This document shows, piece by piece, positions 36,005 to 47,979 of a DNA stretch of 64,000 nt. The stretch's first letter is position 1. Each line of letters opens with the position of its first letter. Below the pieces are notes generated by a model. It was not told the DNA's origin and searched no databases. It was given only the letters and a program-made list of their open reading frames with translations. Source of the stretch: Chiridota heheva. Taxonomy: Eukaryota; Echinodermata; Holothuroidea; Apodida; Chiridotidae. Both the position numbers and the translations under genes were made by a program. The stretch spans positions 559,001 to 623,000 of the forward strand of contig JAIGNY010001856.1 in the NCBI GenBank assembly GCA_020152595.1. Reading direction: 5' to 3'.

Positions 36005-37262
36005 CAGTGAAATAATGAAGTTTTTTATATGGGTTTAAAAGTTACATGGTTGGAAAAAGCTCTTCACAAAAAGATCAAAAAAAAAAAAAAAAAAAAGAAT
36101 TGGTTGAAGAAATCCAGAGTTATGATTTAGCAAATTTTAATGATATGCGTAATTGTTGCCATGATGGCCACAAAACGCATTTTTCAAAAGGCCTGTACTT
36201 TCGTTTGGTACATGGGTAAACTTACCTATCTAGCAGAATGGGTAACGTGCTCCCAAACAAAACAAACTTTACCAACATTAATTATATATTTAATTTTGTA
36301 TACACGTTCAAATATTGGAAAAATAATGCATGTTAATTACAGTCACCCATTTGACCTATTGACCTAAATAAGTGAAAACTGCATTTTCAATCATCTGTAA
36401 CTTCAGAATGCATTACCCCATTAACTTGCACTTTTAAGAGGTCGAAGACTATACCCCATCCTAAGCAACCTTGAAATTCCAACACAATAAGATGATCTGT
36501 TAAGCAGTTATGAGTTAATTTGATTGGCAATTTCACTAATGAGGCAAATATACATTAAAACTTAAAAGTGGCATATATTCCAAAAATTATCATTTCAGAG
36601 TTCATAGCAGGTGAACATGACATATAATTATATAGTTTCCACTTCACTTACCTTTAAAATGTAAGACCTTTTGATTTAGGTAACTTTTAATTAAGTTAAC
36701 CATTAAATTGCACCCTAATTTCCAACGACAAATATATAAGTCATACTAATTTTACATACACTCTTAGTGCAAACATTTCTGTTGTAACTAAAAATGTTGA
36801 AGAAGCTGAAAAGTAATGCATTCTGTATTCAGTAGTACACATGGGACAAGCACATAAGCCTTTAACCAATGATATTTACTTAAAAGTTGGAGCAAGAGTA
36901 GCATTCACAATTTCAAATATAAATGCACAGACAAAACTGGTGATATATTGCTTGTTTACTGTAAAATCCTATTATGCGTCGATTTAGTACAGACATGTAA
37001 TGTACATAAAGTGATATTATTACTACCTTTACCAACAAAAATGTGATCATTAGTTCAGCTGTGCAGTTGCACCTTTGTAGTAGCATACCACATACAGCCT
37101 TATCCAGTCTCGCCACGAGGAGGCTGATCACATGAGACCGTCCCACCCTAAATTCTTTAAGTGATCAATTTGTGTAGCCCATTAGCATTGGGGAAAAAAA
37201 TGAAGTTTTGTTTATATGGATTTAAAAGTTACATGGTTGGAAAGAGCTCTTCAAAAGATAAA
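36005..37262. other. No gene; internally repeated block
   Basis: 'ATGAAGTTTT..TTATATGGG' plus 'TTTAAAAGTTACATGGTTGG' occurs at 36015-36070 and again at 37200-37255. The first copy ends in an A-run (36077-36098). The interior is AT-rich without coding signal. Confidence 0.45.
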
Positions 37263-37448
37263 TAGAACATATATATTCTAGCTACAACTTGTTGCTTACA
37301 TGAGTTTCTTTACCCTAGAAAGTGTAATTTCAAAGAGTGCCTAAACCACTGAAAAAGAAATATCTATTAAAATTAAGTTTTGTTTTGAGAAAATGCAGTA
37401 GCACTATATGATGCTTCATGCAATTAGAATCTACTAGTTTTACCAATG

Positions 37449-37572
37449 ACTCAATGTATGTAATGTGCTGAAACTTAAACTGCATATAATTCAACTATAT
37501 TATACTCAATGTATGTAATGTGCTAAAATTTAAACTGCATATAATTCAACCATATAATACTCAATGTATGTA
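37449..37572 (+). repeat. 55 bp satellite, left part (about 2.2 copies)
   Basis: Copies at 37450, 37505 and 37560 start CTCAATGTATGTAATGTGCT, spaced exactly 55 bases. The last is cut after 'ATGTATGTA' by the element that begins at 37573. The array resumes in phase at 43754. Confidence 0.9.
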
Positions 37573-38657
37573 CAGTGCTAGCGGGAATGAATGTGTCATT
37601 TACATTACCTTGGAATGCACTTGACAGGATTAGGTGGTAATGTTAAGTCGATTCCTGCATTCCCTATTGTGCTAGAAAATAATCCCTTTTAATCAATAAA
37701 ACTCTGTAAAGCTGGTTTGCTGTGTCAGGAAATGTTAACCACAGAACTATTGACAGGGATGTTGTGGTTACCTAATCCTTTCAAACCAGTTCCACATACA
37801 ACCTCACTTTGATATGCTGAAGTTGAGCCTACTTGATTTAACCCTTACTCTCCCAAGGTTCCAAAAATAGAATAAGCTATTTCTGAAATTTTTGGAAAGA
37901 GGATTTTTTCAGCACTTTCTGTTCCATTTGTACCAAAACAAGTTCGACTTTTATGAAAGCTAACATGTTGAACTTTCCAAAAATGTGCATATTTTTGTGC
38001 TCAAATATGCAAATTAGGTCATTAAATTAGCATATTAGGTCTCCAAACATTTCATCTTTATGACACGCTTGTGCCTTGTGGCTAAATAGCAAAAAAATAT
38101 GGATAACATTTCTGAATCGTTCTTGGAAAGACCTTTCATTTGATACTATTCATGGATTTTTAGGAATCAGAAACAAAAATTGACGCAAATATGAAAAATT
38201 TGGTACATTTTGACCTAAAATTATCCCCCGATTCTGTGAATAATCTTATCTAATAGTGTATGGCACTAAATTTTCCAAAAAAATGCATTTTCCCCTTCTA
38301 TGATGTCCAAAACTAATAGAATGCAGAAAAACAAGATGTTTACATCATCATTTGCAAAAAAATAAAATAATAATTATGCAAATGATATGCAAATTAGGTC
38401 ATTTACCTCATTTATTATGCACAAAACTGTTTTTTTTTAATTTCTGACCCAATTTCAGCCATTACAAGCTTCACAGCTACTTTTATGTTGATAGACTATG
38501 CTGATTATCTATTAGACACTTCTGTTCATTCCACATGGAATTCATAAGAAATGTTTGCCGAAAAGGTCCAAATTTGTAAAGTCTTCTGCTATACCTTGTT
38601 GCTGCAAATAGATTTAAAAAAAAAAAAAAAAATTGCAACTATATTCATTCAACTTAC

Positions 38658-38984
38658 TTTAGTTTGGTCTTCCCATAACCAGTTACCGAAGACCTCGTGT
38701 CGATGCCGGTCACTCTCCACCAGTACTTCCCACAGATCATAGTCTTTATCGGCTGCAGGGATGACCTTCGACCGTTGTATCTCCTGCAGCCGAGCGTTCC
38801 GCTCTTCCTCCCTGGTTTTGAAGGCAGCTTTTTCCGCTGCAGTCGGATTTTCTTTGAGTGGTGATGGTGGCGAGACTGCAGCGGAAAGCCTGGAAAAGGG
38901 GCCTGGGCTCATCTTCAATGGTCTGTTCCTCTTCCTCTTGGGTTGGGGAGTAGCGGGCGGCTCGTCCTCTTCAAGCATACGCAT
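38658..38984 (-). CDS. Unrecognised coding exon inside piggyBac
   Basis: An open frame of 109 codons ends at a consensus donor (AAA|GTAAGT at 38657-38652). It starts with acidic MRMLEEDEPPATPQ, then a Pro/Lys/Arg-rich stretch (KRKRNRPLKM), a Glu/Arg-rich probable helix (EEERNARLQEI) and YDLWEVLVESDRHRHE. GC-rich codon use differs from the AT-rich surroundings, which supports real coding origin. I do not recognise the family. It may be a host exon captured by the transposon or a DNA-binding partner of it. The ATG lies in a 71 bp triplicated segment. Confidence 0.55.
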
Positions 38985-39163
38985 AACATGTTATCGCAAA
39001 ACATGTTATTGTGGTTTCTAGTAGCGGGCGGCTCGTCCTCTTCAAGCATACGCATAACATGTTATCGCATACTATGTTATTGTGGTTTCTAGTAGCGGGC
39101 AGCTCGTCCTCTTCAAGCATACGCATAACATGTTATCGCATAACATGTTATTGTGGTTTCTAA
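38951..39163. repeat. 71 bp unit, three tandem copies
   Basis: Copies at 38951, 39022 and 39093 span GTAGCGGGCGGCTCGTCCTC through GCATAACATGTTATCGCA to TGTGGTTTCTA. Each holds the inverted pair AACATGTT and, on the minus strand, a repeat of the ATG-proximal codons of the exon at 38984. Confidence 0.95.
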
Positions 39164-39277
39164 CCTGCCCCACAATTTTGTGGTAACCGTGGGGACAGAC
39201 TTTTACAGCCGGGAAGCCCGGGGGTACATACAGGGGTCCAAAATGTTTGTTTTATCGATCTAGTCATCACCATAACA

Positions 39278-39480
39278 GTGGCATAGCCAGGGGGAGGGGA
39301 AAAGGATCATGGTCCCAAAAAATGGGGCATCAAAATAATGTACCAGTACTAGGCCTATATACAAGCATTTTCCTCTAAATGGGCCTGGGGCACCCCCAAC
39401 ATGTGTATTTTGCCCTAACATGGGACCCCTACTCCACTTTCCCCCATAAAATTATGATTTAAATGAAATAATGGAACTTG
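39278..39480. repeat. hAT-like end fragment
   Basis: ACAGTGGCATAGCCAGGGGG followed by a G-rich edge and then C-rich 'GGGACCCCTACTCCACTTTC' text, as is common at the edges of hAT-type non-autonomous elements. No matching right end was fixed. Confidence 0.35.
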
Positions 39481-39796
39481 AAATTTGTGAAATTGGGAAT
39501 ACACATATTTCAGTAGGCCTAAATTTACAATTTTGCCATTGGGAAATACATATATTTCAGTCCATTTAGAAATGTTATTATTGGGGTTCAGCTTTCATTT
39601 GTTTCATCCGGGCTATTATAGAAAGGACCTAAATCCTTTTTTTTTATATGTGATTTTAGTGTCCCTTTTACTTGTTTATCGTAACAAGCAAAAAATCCCC
39701 GCTAATTTATCATTAGAATTCTATAAGATAAGCCTTATTTTATTACTACACATTCACAATGTAATACTTTCGCTATTTTTGGAAGAAAACACTCAC

Positions 39797-39976
39797 CAAC
39801 TTCGTAATTTGGAACAGATCGCTATCCATCTCAGCAGGCTCTATATGCTCTTCTTCAATCTGGTCGAGTTCTGGTACATCTTCTTCATCAGAAGTACCTT
39901 CCGACCCCTCTGAATCATCATTATTCTGAAGAAAACATAGGAGTCGGAAGGCACGTTCGACGTTGTATCTCGCCAT
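39797..39976 (-). CDS. piggyBac transposase N-terminal exon
   Basis: Exactly 60 codons from ATG 39976 to a consensus donor (TTG|GTGAGT at 39796-39791), phase 0. It begins MARYNVERAFRLL and runs into a strongly acidic Ser/Glu/Asp stretch (DDSEGSEGTSDEEDVPELD). That is the usual character of the N terminus of piggyBac transposases, and the exon sits inside a TTAA-flanked element with the same orientation as the exon at 38984-38658. The catalytic domain is absent, so no active product is expected from this copy alone. Confidence 0.6.
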
Positions 39977-40560
39977 TTTGTTGTATCGAATGTGCGAAGA
40001 AACAAAAAAACACAAAAAAAAGACGCAAATTGACGTCATCATCAGAGACCTTTTAGGCAAGTAGAGGGGGTGCATCTGTTATTGTAATAGTTCCACTGAA
40101 CGATCTATTTCTCCTCTACCCGTAGAGATTTTGAAAATTCCAATACAATATTTAGGCCGGTTTTTATGATTTTTTTGATAATAAAAGGTCAAAAATGGCC
40201 TAAAATCACAAATTTTGGCATAGTTTCTTCCAAAAAACACAAACATTGACGAAGCACAAGTAAAAATCGTGTAGCAACCAACAATTCAAACTATCTTTAT
40301 ACTTTACCTAAAAAAAAAAACCCCTTTTTTTTTTTTTTTTTTTAATCGTTTTTTTAAAATGCACTTTTTTGTAACGATTTTACTCAAATTTTTTTAATCT
40401 AATTCCCCAACAAAATAACCATATTATGACAGATCTATTCAATCTGGTTTGAATGAACTTATTTGCGGTCTATAGGATTTTGGGAAGGTACTCAAATGTT
40501 TTTTTGGAAAAGGGATCGTAAGCGTCACGGTCACTGTGACGCTGGGAGAGTAAGGGTTAA

Positions 40561-43420
40561 GCCTAACGTTAGGCCTGATTAACAATAACAATCTAACAAT
40601 GGGTTAACGTTACTATCCGACTATGCAACACTTGTTTTACAAGCTGTCAAACGGACCCAGATTTACACATACTTAGAAGCATTACTTGTAATTTTCACCA
40701 CAAATAAATGCAAAGATTAGAGAGTTGTAAATTGTACAAAAATGAAAAAAAGACTGCAAAATAAATGTTGCTAAGATTTCAGCATGGTTTACAAACATGA
40801 CTGCCAATTGCCAAAGAGGGTTCATAAAACAAATTACAGTACAGTTGGGATTAACACTGGGGTTGGAATTATTTTTATACAGTATGCTAGCATCCAACTG
40901 GTCGCACACCTTTGAAACTTGTACGGCACTTTATGTCATAAGAGTTGAAAACATATCAAAACCTTTGCAAGTTACTGCAATTTACTTGCTGGTATTTAAT
41001 TTCAACATCATTTTAAAGTGCAATTAAACCATGGATCATTATTTTTGACAACTTTTAACAGCCTTCTTGATAATCTGTAAATTGAATATAGGCCCCTACT
41101 TAAGCTTTGTGACATTCCACACTTATTTGTGGGTTGGCAATCGCGATGCTTACGTTGTGGTTATTGTAGGGATAGAAGCAGTTCCGCGAAATTTTTTGGC
41201 GTGTGATCGCATTTTCACGATCCAAAAAAAAATGGGTTGTTTATCGTTAACTGAATCAACAGGGCTCCAACACAGGAAGGGCTGATGGGGGAAAAGCTCA
41301 GCTGATGAGGGAAAGGCTCAGCTGACGGGAAAAGGCTCATCAGACGGGGAAAAGGCTCATCAGATTAGGAAAAGACTCAGCAGTCGACTGAAAAGATTAC
41401 TATACGTTTCTCCATACAACGATAATTAAGGAGGGACATAGCAGGTGCGGGTGAACCTGCCCCTCTCCCCTCCCTTTCCAATTTAATATGCACAAATGTA
41501 TCTATGATTAAATAATAGTATTTTCGCTAATCTGCTAATGAGAAAAATATAGACAATAAATGATGAAAAACCAATTACTATATTTTATTTAACAAATGTA
41601 TTTCATGACTGAATGCACGATGGAAATATACATAAAATTGATTACACTGTTGTTGTTTTTATTTAAATGAAACTGCAAGTGCGTGTTTTACAGTTTTAAA
41701 TAATAGTTCATTTTCTTTTATTTGTTATCTTTGTCAGTGACGTAAGAGCAGATCGCTCCCAATATTAAATCTGTATTGGTTTAAAATTAGTACCATCAGC
41801 AGGGGCGATATCATTTTGTATTTAATTGGTAAAATCACAGGGACCCTGTCTAGTTCATTTCAGCCTCCCCCCCCCCCCCCCTTATATTGAGTATTGAGTT
41901 GCAAATCCCAAGGAATGCTAGTTGTTGCTAGCTGTTTTCCACAAGAATAAATCCCACAAGGGAGAGAGAGGGGTTTGGGAAGACGAGCCCGGGCTGATTG
42001 CAGAAGTTAAAAGAGGGTGACGGTGAACCTAACCTTACCACATGGTGGGAAATTAAAATTAATTAATAGTGATATCAGAATAAAGAAAATATGCTTGTAA
42101 CATAAGTTATAAGCCTTTTTGTATAGAATATAATGTGCGACTCAACGGGTGATGTTAACCGATCTGGGTCGATTATTGACATTTAAGGCCAAGTGACGGA
42201 CAATTTGATGATACCATATGATTAAAAGTTAAATTCTCAAAATATTCCTAATTGTCGAGAAATAGGTCAATCCTTATTCCTTACATTTTCTAGAGTATAG
42301 GCATACTACCAGCTGCAATTTCCATAGTAATTATTTACGTTTAGTTTAAGCATGGATTTAACTCCATGGTATAAGCAGGTATTACTGTGCCCTGGACATT
42401 TCTCAACCATCTGGAAATTATTATCGCCGAAGGCTTATTGCGCAATTCCCCGCAACCTTATGATATTTGCCACGTGCAAGAAAATAATATTATGCCGTCG
42501 TAATACAAAATTACGGCGTGGTTTATATGGAGTCGAACGAATCCATAAAGAATACATTTTATTAAAAGTCAAGAGCAAAAAAAAGTGGGTAATTTTTTGC
42601 AGAACATTTAGAATAAATTGTAAGGAAAGGGGTCGGTATACAGGGACATTTTTAGAACACCGAGGGATTTTTTTACATTAACGCCCAATGATACATTGTG
42701 ATAAGTTGCCCAAGGTTCTTGCATGTTTATGTATGTACGAGAAAAGTTTGCCTCAACAAGGGTACATGTGACCATAAAAGGAAAATGGGTGGGACCAAGG
42801 AATCTAAACATGCATGCGTGTTTACAGGCCCAGGAAAAGATGGAAAATTTCACCCGACATGTCAAACGATTAATATACAAAGTGTTTTAACATGGAATTT
42901 GGATAGCTTTGGACTTTGGTTTTGGGACCCGAGTGTTAAGTTGCTTGTACATACATGTATATGGTAGGCCTACAGTTACGCTGCGACGGTGGAGGGAAAT
43001 CGGAAGTCTACAGGTACGCCGATACTTCTTGTATTTTTTAAGCCCGACTTAAAATGATATTAATATGGAATACACATTAGAAGAAGTCAAATATATCAGG
43101 ATTTGGAAGGCATTGATAATTAAACTTGAATTAATAATTATTTCTTTGGGGATTTTTTATTGATCTATTTTCAGCAAATGCTTGATTGTAAATGTTGGAT
43201 GGGCTGGTAATGGTATAAGAAAAAAGCGTAACGAATGTTTTTTCTTCGTTAGTTTTCAAATGAAAAAAAAAAACTAGGCAATACTTGTTTCTTTTTCTTT
43301 GTTTGTCATGGACTCATAAACCTGTGGAAAAAGATATTGATTGCTTGTAGATATAAAAGATATGAAGTTGCACACACTTAATACGGGCTAGGGGTCTATG
43401 ACGCTGGTCTCTCACACCTG
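40561..43420. other. Non-coding interior of the TA-flanked element
   Basis: A short repeat series (41279-41395) has five variants of 'AAAAGGCTCAGCTGATGGGG'. A C-run lies at about 41865-41881. A 109-codon open frame at 42352-42681 and others nearby (42608-42967) are not recognised. No transposase motif seen. Confidence 0.4.
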
Positions 43421-43753
43421 TTGAGATTTCAGGACGTACATAGGGCCTTAGTCTTCAATTCCTTTTAAACATCCTTGTAATTCTTTTGTGTGCTTGAAGC
43501 TACGGCAAAGCCTCAAAGATTAAACGCAATCACAAAAGAATTAATCTCATTGTCCCTGCGAAACATTAAACGGATTTTTCTGGTTCGTAACCACGGATAA
43601 ACTGTACTTAAAGTGGACAACTTAAGCTGGTTTATTGATCGCGATTTCCCTGCATTCTTAACAATAGTTCATCCGATCGCGATTGTACTCCATGGACGGC
43701 GTGAACCATGTGAATCGTGGGAACGCATGACACATTCGTTCTCGCTAGCACTG

Positions 43754-44945
43754 TAATGTGCTAAAACTTAAACTGCATATAATTCAACCATATAATACTC
43801 AATGTATGTAATGTGCTAAAACTTAAACTGCATATAATTCAACCGTATAATACTCAATGTATACAATGTGCTGAAGCGTAAACTGCATATAATTCATCAT
43901 ATAATACTCAATGTATATAATGTGCTAAAACTTAAACTGCATATAATTCAACCATATGATACTCAATGTATGTAATGTGCTGAGGCTTAAACTGCATATA
44001 ATTCAATCATATAATACTCAATGTATGTAATGTGCTAAAACTTAAACTGCATATAATTCAACCGTATAATACTCAATATATGTAATGTGCTAAAACTTAA
44101 ACTGCATATAATTCAACCATATAATACTCAATGTACGAATGTGCTAAAACTGAAACTGCATATAATTCAACCATATAATACTCAATGTATGTAATGTGCT
44201 AAAACTTAGACTGCATATAATTCAAGCATATAATACTCAATGTATGTAATGTGCTAAAACTTAAACTGCATATAATTCAATCATATAATACTCAATGTAT
44301 GAAATGTACTAAAACTTAAACTGCATATAATTCAACCATATAGTACTCAATGTATGTAATGTGCTAAAACTTAAACTGCATATAATTCAACCATATATTA
44401 CTCAATGTATGTAATGTGCTGAAACCTGAACTGCATATAATTCAACCATATAATACTCAATGTATGTAATGTGCTGAAACTTAAACTGCATATAATTCAA
44501 CCATATGATACTCAATGTATGTAATGTGCTGAAACTTAAACTGCATATAATTCAACCATATAATACTCAATGTATGTAATGTGCTAAAACTTAAACTGCA
44601 TATAATTCAACCATATAATACTCAATGTATGTAATGTGCTGAAACTTAAACTGCATATAATTCAACCATATAATACTCAATGTATGTAATGTGCTAAAAC
44701 TTAAACTGCATATAATTCAACCGTATAATACTCAATATATGTAATGTGCTAAAACTTAAACTGCATATAATTCAACCGTATAATACTCAATATATGTAGT
44801 GTGCTAAAACTTAAACTGCATATAATTCAACCATATAATACTCAATGTATGTAATGTGCTAAAACTTAAACTGCATATAATTCAACCATATAATACTCAA
44901 TGTATGTAATGTGCTGAAGCTTAAACTGCATATAATTCAACCATG
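43754..44945 (+). repeat. 55 bp satellite, main array (about 21-22 copies)
   Basis: A 55-base unit, ACTCAATGTATGTAATGTGC then 'TAAAACTTAAACTGCATATA' and 'ATTCAACCATATAAT', repeats in constant phase with scattered point changes (TAAAAC/TGAAAC, ACCAT/ACCGT). It ends at 'CAACCATGTAATCATAAG'. Confidence 0.97.
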
Positions 44946-45844
44946 TAATCATAAGACTTCTCCTCCCTCAAATGAATAAGCGTGTTATCTCTCATTTCTT
45001 TAAGATACGGTTTTGTTTCAAGAGCTAAGTAAATCTGTATCAACTGTTCAACTGCCACCTTCCACCACTTCTCGTGCCACTTTGTACTTCCACATGCAAC
45101 TTTCCACTTCCACTCGCAACTATTTAAAACTTTTACTAGCTCCTTAGAGCAGCTTCATTCTACCTCCAATGCATGTTAGCTTAGCTGGAAACTCTCGAGC
45201 CATCTGAGGGCCTTGGCTAGCTCCATTCAAGCTGCTTCTGTGTACACTCGTACATACACCCTAGGTCTAACGGTTTCAGGCCGTCTTTGGCTTCTTTTTT
45301 TTGTGTGTGTCTTTGGCACTGCCAGTGTCCATGAAGGGTAGCATTCAAGATATTTCTTACCAATTCATCAGCTGTCAATACAAAACTTAATCGAACAGAA
45401 AAGAAAAAAAGTGTCTGTTTATCCCTTTGAAGAGGGAGAAATTGGTATCAAATGAAAATACAGCTAAAAGACACGCACTTAGTTTTTGCACATTTCAAAT
45501 ATAATATGAGTCATTAGCATAACAGTAAATAGTAAATGTATGTAACATTAAGAGTAACTTCTTTATTTTCTGTAAACAAACCTTAACTCCAGAAATATTG
45601 ATCATGTATTGTGTTTCTCAACAAAAATGTATAAGTTACATATTCTTCATACCCAGGGGTAAAAGAATGAAGGTTAGTTAAATGGTAATAGATTTCCTTT
45701 TCTTGCCATTATCATATCATATACAATATTAACATTGTACCTTCTTAAGAGATCTGAAACTCATTTCAGCAAGGAAAAAAAATGATAACGTAGCAAAACA
45801 CTACCAACTAAAGGCATTTGTAGCTATCTCTATATCTAGGTGTT
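44946..45844. other. No gene seen
   Basis: Flank of the satellite: a C-rich stretch at 45050-45250, then AT-rich DNA. No coding sequence recognised. Confidence 0.4.
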
Positions 45845-46285
45845 CATCCGCTAGGTGTATGGTAAATATCAAGGTGACAATGGCAAGTAATCCTCAATAA
45901 AGAGAATAAAAAGTTTTCATCAGCAAGGCGTGTATGGTAAATGTTAAGGTGACAATGGCAAATAATCGTCAATAAAGAGAATCAAATGTTTTCACCGGCA
46001 AGGCATATGGTAGATATCAAGGTGACAATGGCAAATAATCGTCAATAAAGAGAATCAAATGTTTTCACCGGCAAGGCTTATGGTAAATGTCAAGGTGACA
46101 ATGGCAAATAATCGTCAATAAAAAGATTCAAATGTTTTTACCGGCAAGGCATATGGTAGATATCAAGGTGACAATGGCAAATAATCGTCAATAAAGAGAA
46201 TCAAAGGTTTTCATTGGCGGCAAGGCATATGGTAGATATCAAGGTGACAATGGCAAGTACAGTACTTGTCAATAAGTAGAATTAA
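45845..46285. repeat. 73 bp minisatellite, six copies
   Basis: GGTGACAATGGCAA recurs at 45873, 45948, 46021, 46094, 46167 and 46243, spaced 73-76 bases. Units also share 'AATCGTCAATAAAGAGAATC' and 'TTTTCACCGGCAAGGC'. Confidence 0.95.
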
Positions 46286-46735
46286 ACAATAAAAAAAAAC
46301 AAATGTGATACACATTTGTTTTATAGTATATATTTTTACAACAATATACCAAACGATAAATTTTTAGCTTAAAAAAAAAAAGAGTAAAACATGAAATACT
46401 TGCAGGATACTCCGGCTGGCAAAACTGGCAATGAACATGTCGATGGCAAGTATATCATTGCATATTGATCTGGTAAGAGAATCTTATTCTTTTGAGTCAG
46501 ACTAGCAAAACAAATACAAATAAAGAAATAACAAAAACAGAAATGTGTGAGCATTGTTTATCAGTAGATAAATAAATGTTCACACAATTCTTATTTTTCA
46601 ATTTTTCTTATTTCAAAACAAGATCATCACCTCACCATTTCTGTAATCACCCAGGAGAGGCTTGGAAACAACTTCAAAACTATTTGTATCATCCTCATCC
46701 TCTTATACACATGGGACAAACACATAAGCTTGACA

Positions 46736-47979
46736 TCATTTGTACCATATTTTTAATACCCCACTTTGTGGTGCCATCAGTACATAGGGTGACAGCTCTT
46801 CTCCATCATAAGCTTTCATCAAACTTCCAAGACACTGAAGCTGTGCAAGTGCTCGTGCTTCAAGAAGCATGCTCCTGGCAAATACTTGGCGTGGAAGTTT
46901 GATATCAGACACCCCAGTAAGATGCTTTAGAAGAGATCTGATAACAGATTCCACGTTGTTGGCCCCAACATTTTGTGTCATCAGGTCTTGGTACATGGCT
47001 CTCACGTCATCTGTATACAGTATTTCCCATCTTTGAAAGTGACAATGTCGTTTTTTTGAGAAATTCTGATGTCCGTAGATCCACTTCTTCTTCAAAGGTG
47101 TCATTTAGAGTGCAAAGTTCGTTCTCCAGGAACGCATTGACTTGGCGGAGGCGCTTGCTTTCCCTACCACCCTAGGTTTTCTTGCCCTTTTAGGCCCACC
47201 TGCCATCAATTACTTACGCAACCGCCCCAACTTGTCTGAGATTTTTCCTTTGTTTTTTGAGTTTTTGATTTTGTTCCCGCTATACTTTTAATTCCTTTAG
47301 ACATGAATTTAGTTTATCTTCAACCCCCTTTAATTTGTCTGACATCCGTTTACATTTTTGCCTTTTGATTTCTTATCTACCTTTCCTTAATTTCACATTT
47401 TCATTAAAACTGTCTTTTTCCCCTAATCCCCCAAACCATCCCCATATACATCTTTCTGTCCTCCGCCAATTTCTCAATGAGTTCCTGGTGAACTCTTGTC
47501 TCGCACTCCAAACTTGAGTTTAATTTGAAGAAAAAGTGGATCTAGCTTCCACTGAAGCTGGAGAAGATTGGGTTGGTTTCGGCATTTCAAATGGACATGC
47601 CAAACTTTGACTCAACTCCCTTTGACCCGCCTCCCGTTTCTTACTTTTACTTAGTTCTAACCTTTTTGTTAACAGCCTTTCCATTTTCCTCCTGGAATTT
47701 GTTAATTTGATTGAATCTTGGTCGAACCCACCCAACCCACACACAACAAAGAACAGACACTGAAATTTAAGCCCCTTTCCTTTAAGCTAAAAATGTGTGT
47801 TCAAAAAGTCCCAACATTAGAAAATAATGCCAATATTCATGTTTTCCACCCTCCCGTTTCCCCTTTTCATCAATACACCCCAAAACATCACTTTGACTAA
47901 TCCCACCCTTTTGACAGAATGGACCCAGACCCACATCTTCTCTAGCTTCAGGGGATTTATTAGCCATAACGAAACTCAC
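46736..47979 (-). pseudogene. Broken gene of an uncharacterised family
   Basis: Minus strand, read across several frames. It has a start-like MANKSPEAREDVGLGPFCQK (47958), a Lys/Arg/Glu-rich probably coiled-coil part (47744-47520: RRKMERLLTKRLELSKSKKR; then ETRVHQELIEKLAEDRKMY), and further coiled-coil text to 47180. Next come VNAFLENELCTLNDTFEEEV, DLRTSEFLKK and TDDVRAMYQDLMTQNVGANN (to about 46960), then VESVIRSLLKHLTGV, LPRQVFARSMLLEARALAQ and, after a frameshift, CTDGTTKWG (46784-46764). The last blocks resemble proteins I remember as unnamed multicopy families in marine invertebrates and fish, where they may be transposon-borne; I cannot name a domain. Frame changes near 47180, 47060 and 46800 show decay, though introns could explain some. 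Confidence 0.5.

Larger units (their letters stand above)
37842..40556. mobile_element. piggyBac element flanked by TTAA
   Basis: The left end CCCTTACTCTCCCA and the right end TGGGAGAGTAAGGG are perfect 14-base inverted repeats, and each is bordered by TTAA (37838-37841 and 40557-40560). TTAA sites with CCC-starting ends are the piggyBac signature. The minus strand carries an acidic N-terminal exon like those of piggyBac transposases, but I find no DDE catalytic domain. The copy is internally rearranged or non-autonomous. Confidence 0.9.
37573..43753. mobile_element. 6.2 kb TIR element inserted in satellite, TA duplication
   Basis: The ends are inverted copies of about 27 bases with two mismatches, left CAGTGCTAGCGGGAATGAAT and right ending ATTCGTTCTCGCTAGCACTG. 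The satellite reads ATGTATG-TA on the left and TA-ATGTGC on the right; removing the element and one TA restores the unit exactly. A 2-base TA duplication fits Tc1/mariner-like or some CACTA/Mirage-like DNA transposons. I see no transposase belonging to it. It contains a younger piggyBac (37842-40556) and otherwise non-coding DNA, so it is probably a large non-autonomous element. Confidence 0.8.

Noticed and set aside
42352..42681. 109-codon open frame inside the TA-flanked element
   Set aside because: Not recognised, codon use AT-driven, overlapped by other frames. No transposase motif.
43754..44945. CRISPR-like regular repeat array
   Set aside because: Units are directly adjacent with no unique spacers, no cas genes are present and the genome is eukaryotic. 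The same applies to the 25, 28, 31 and 73 bp arrays.
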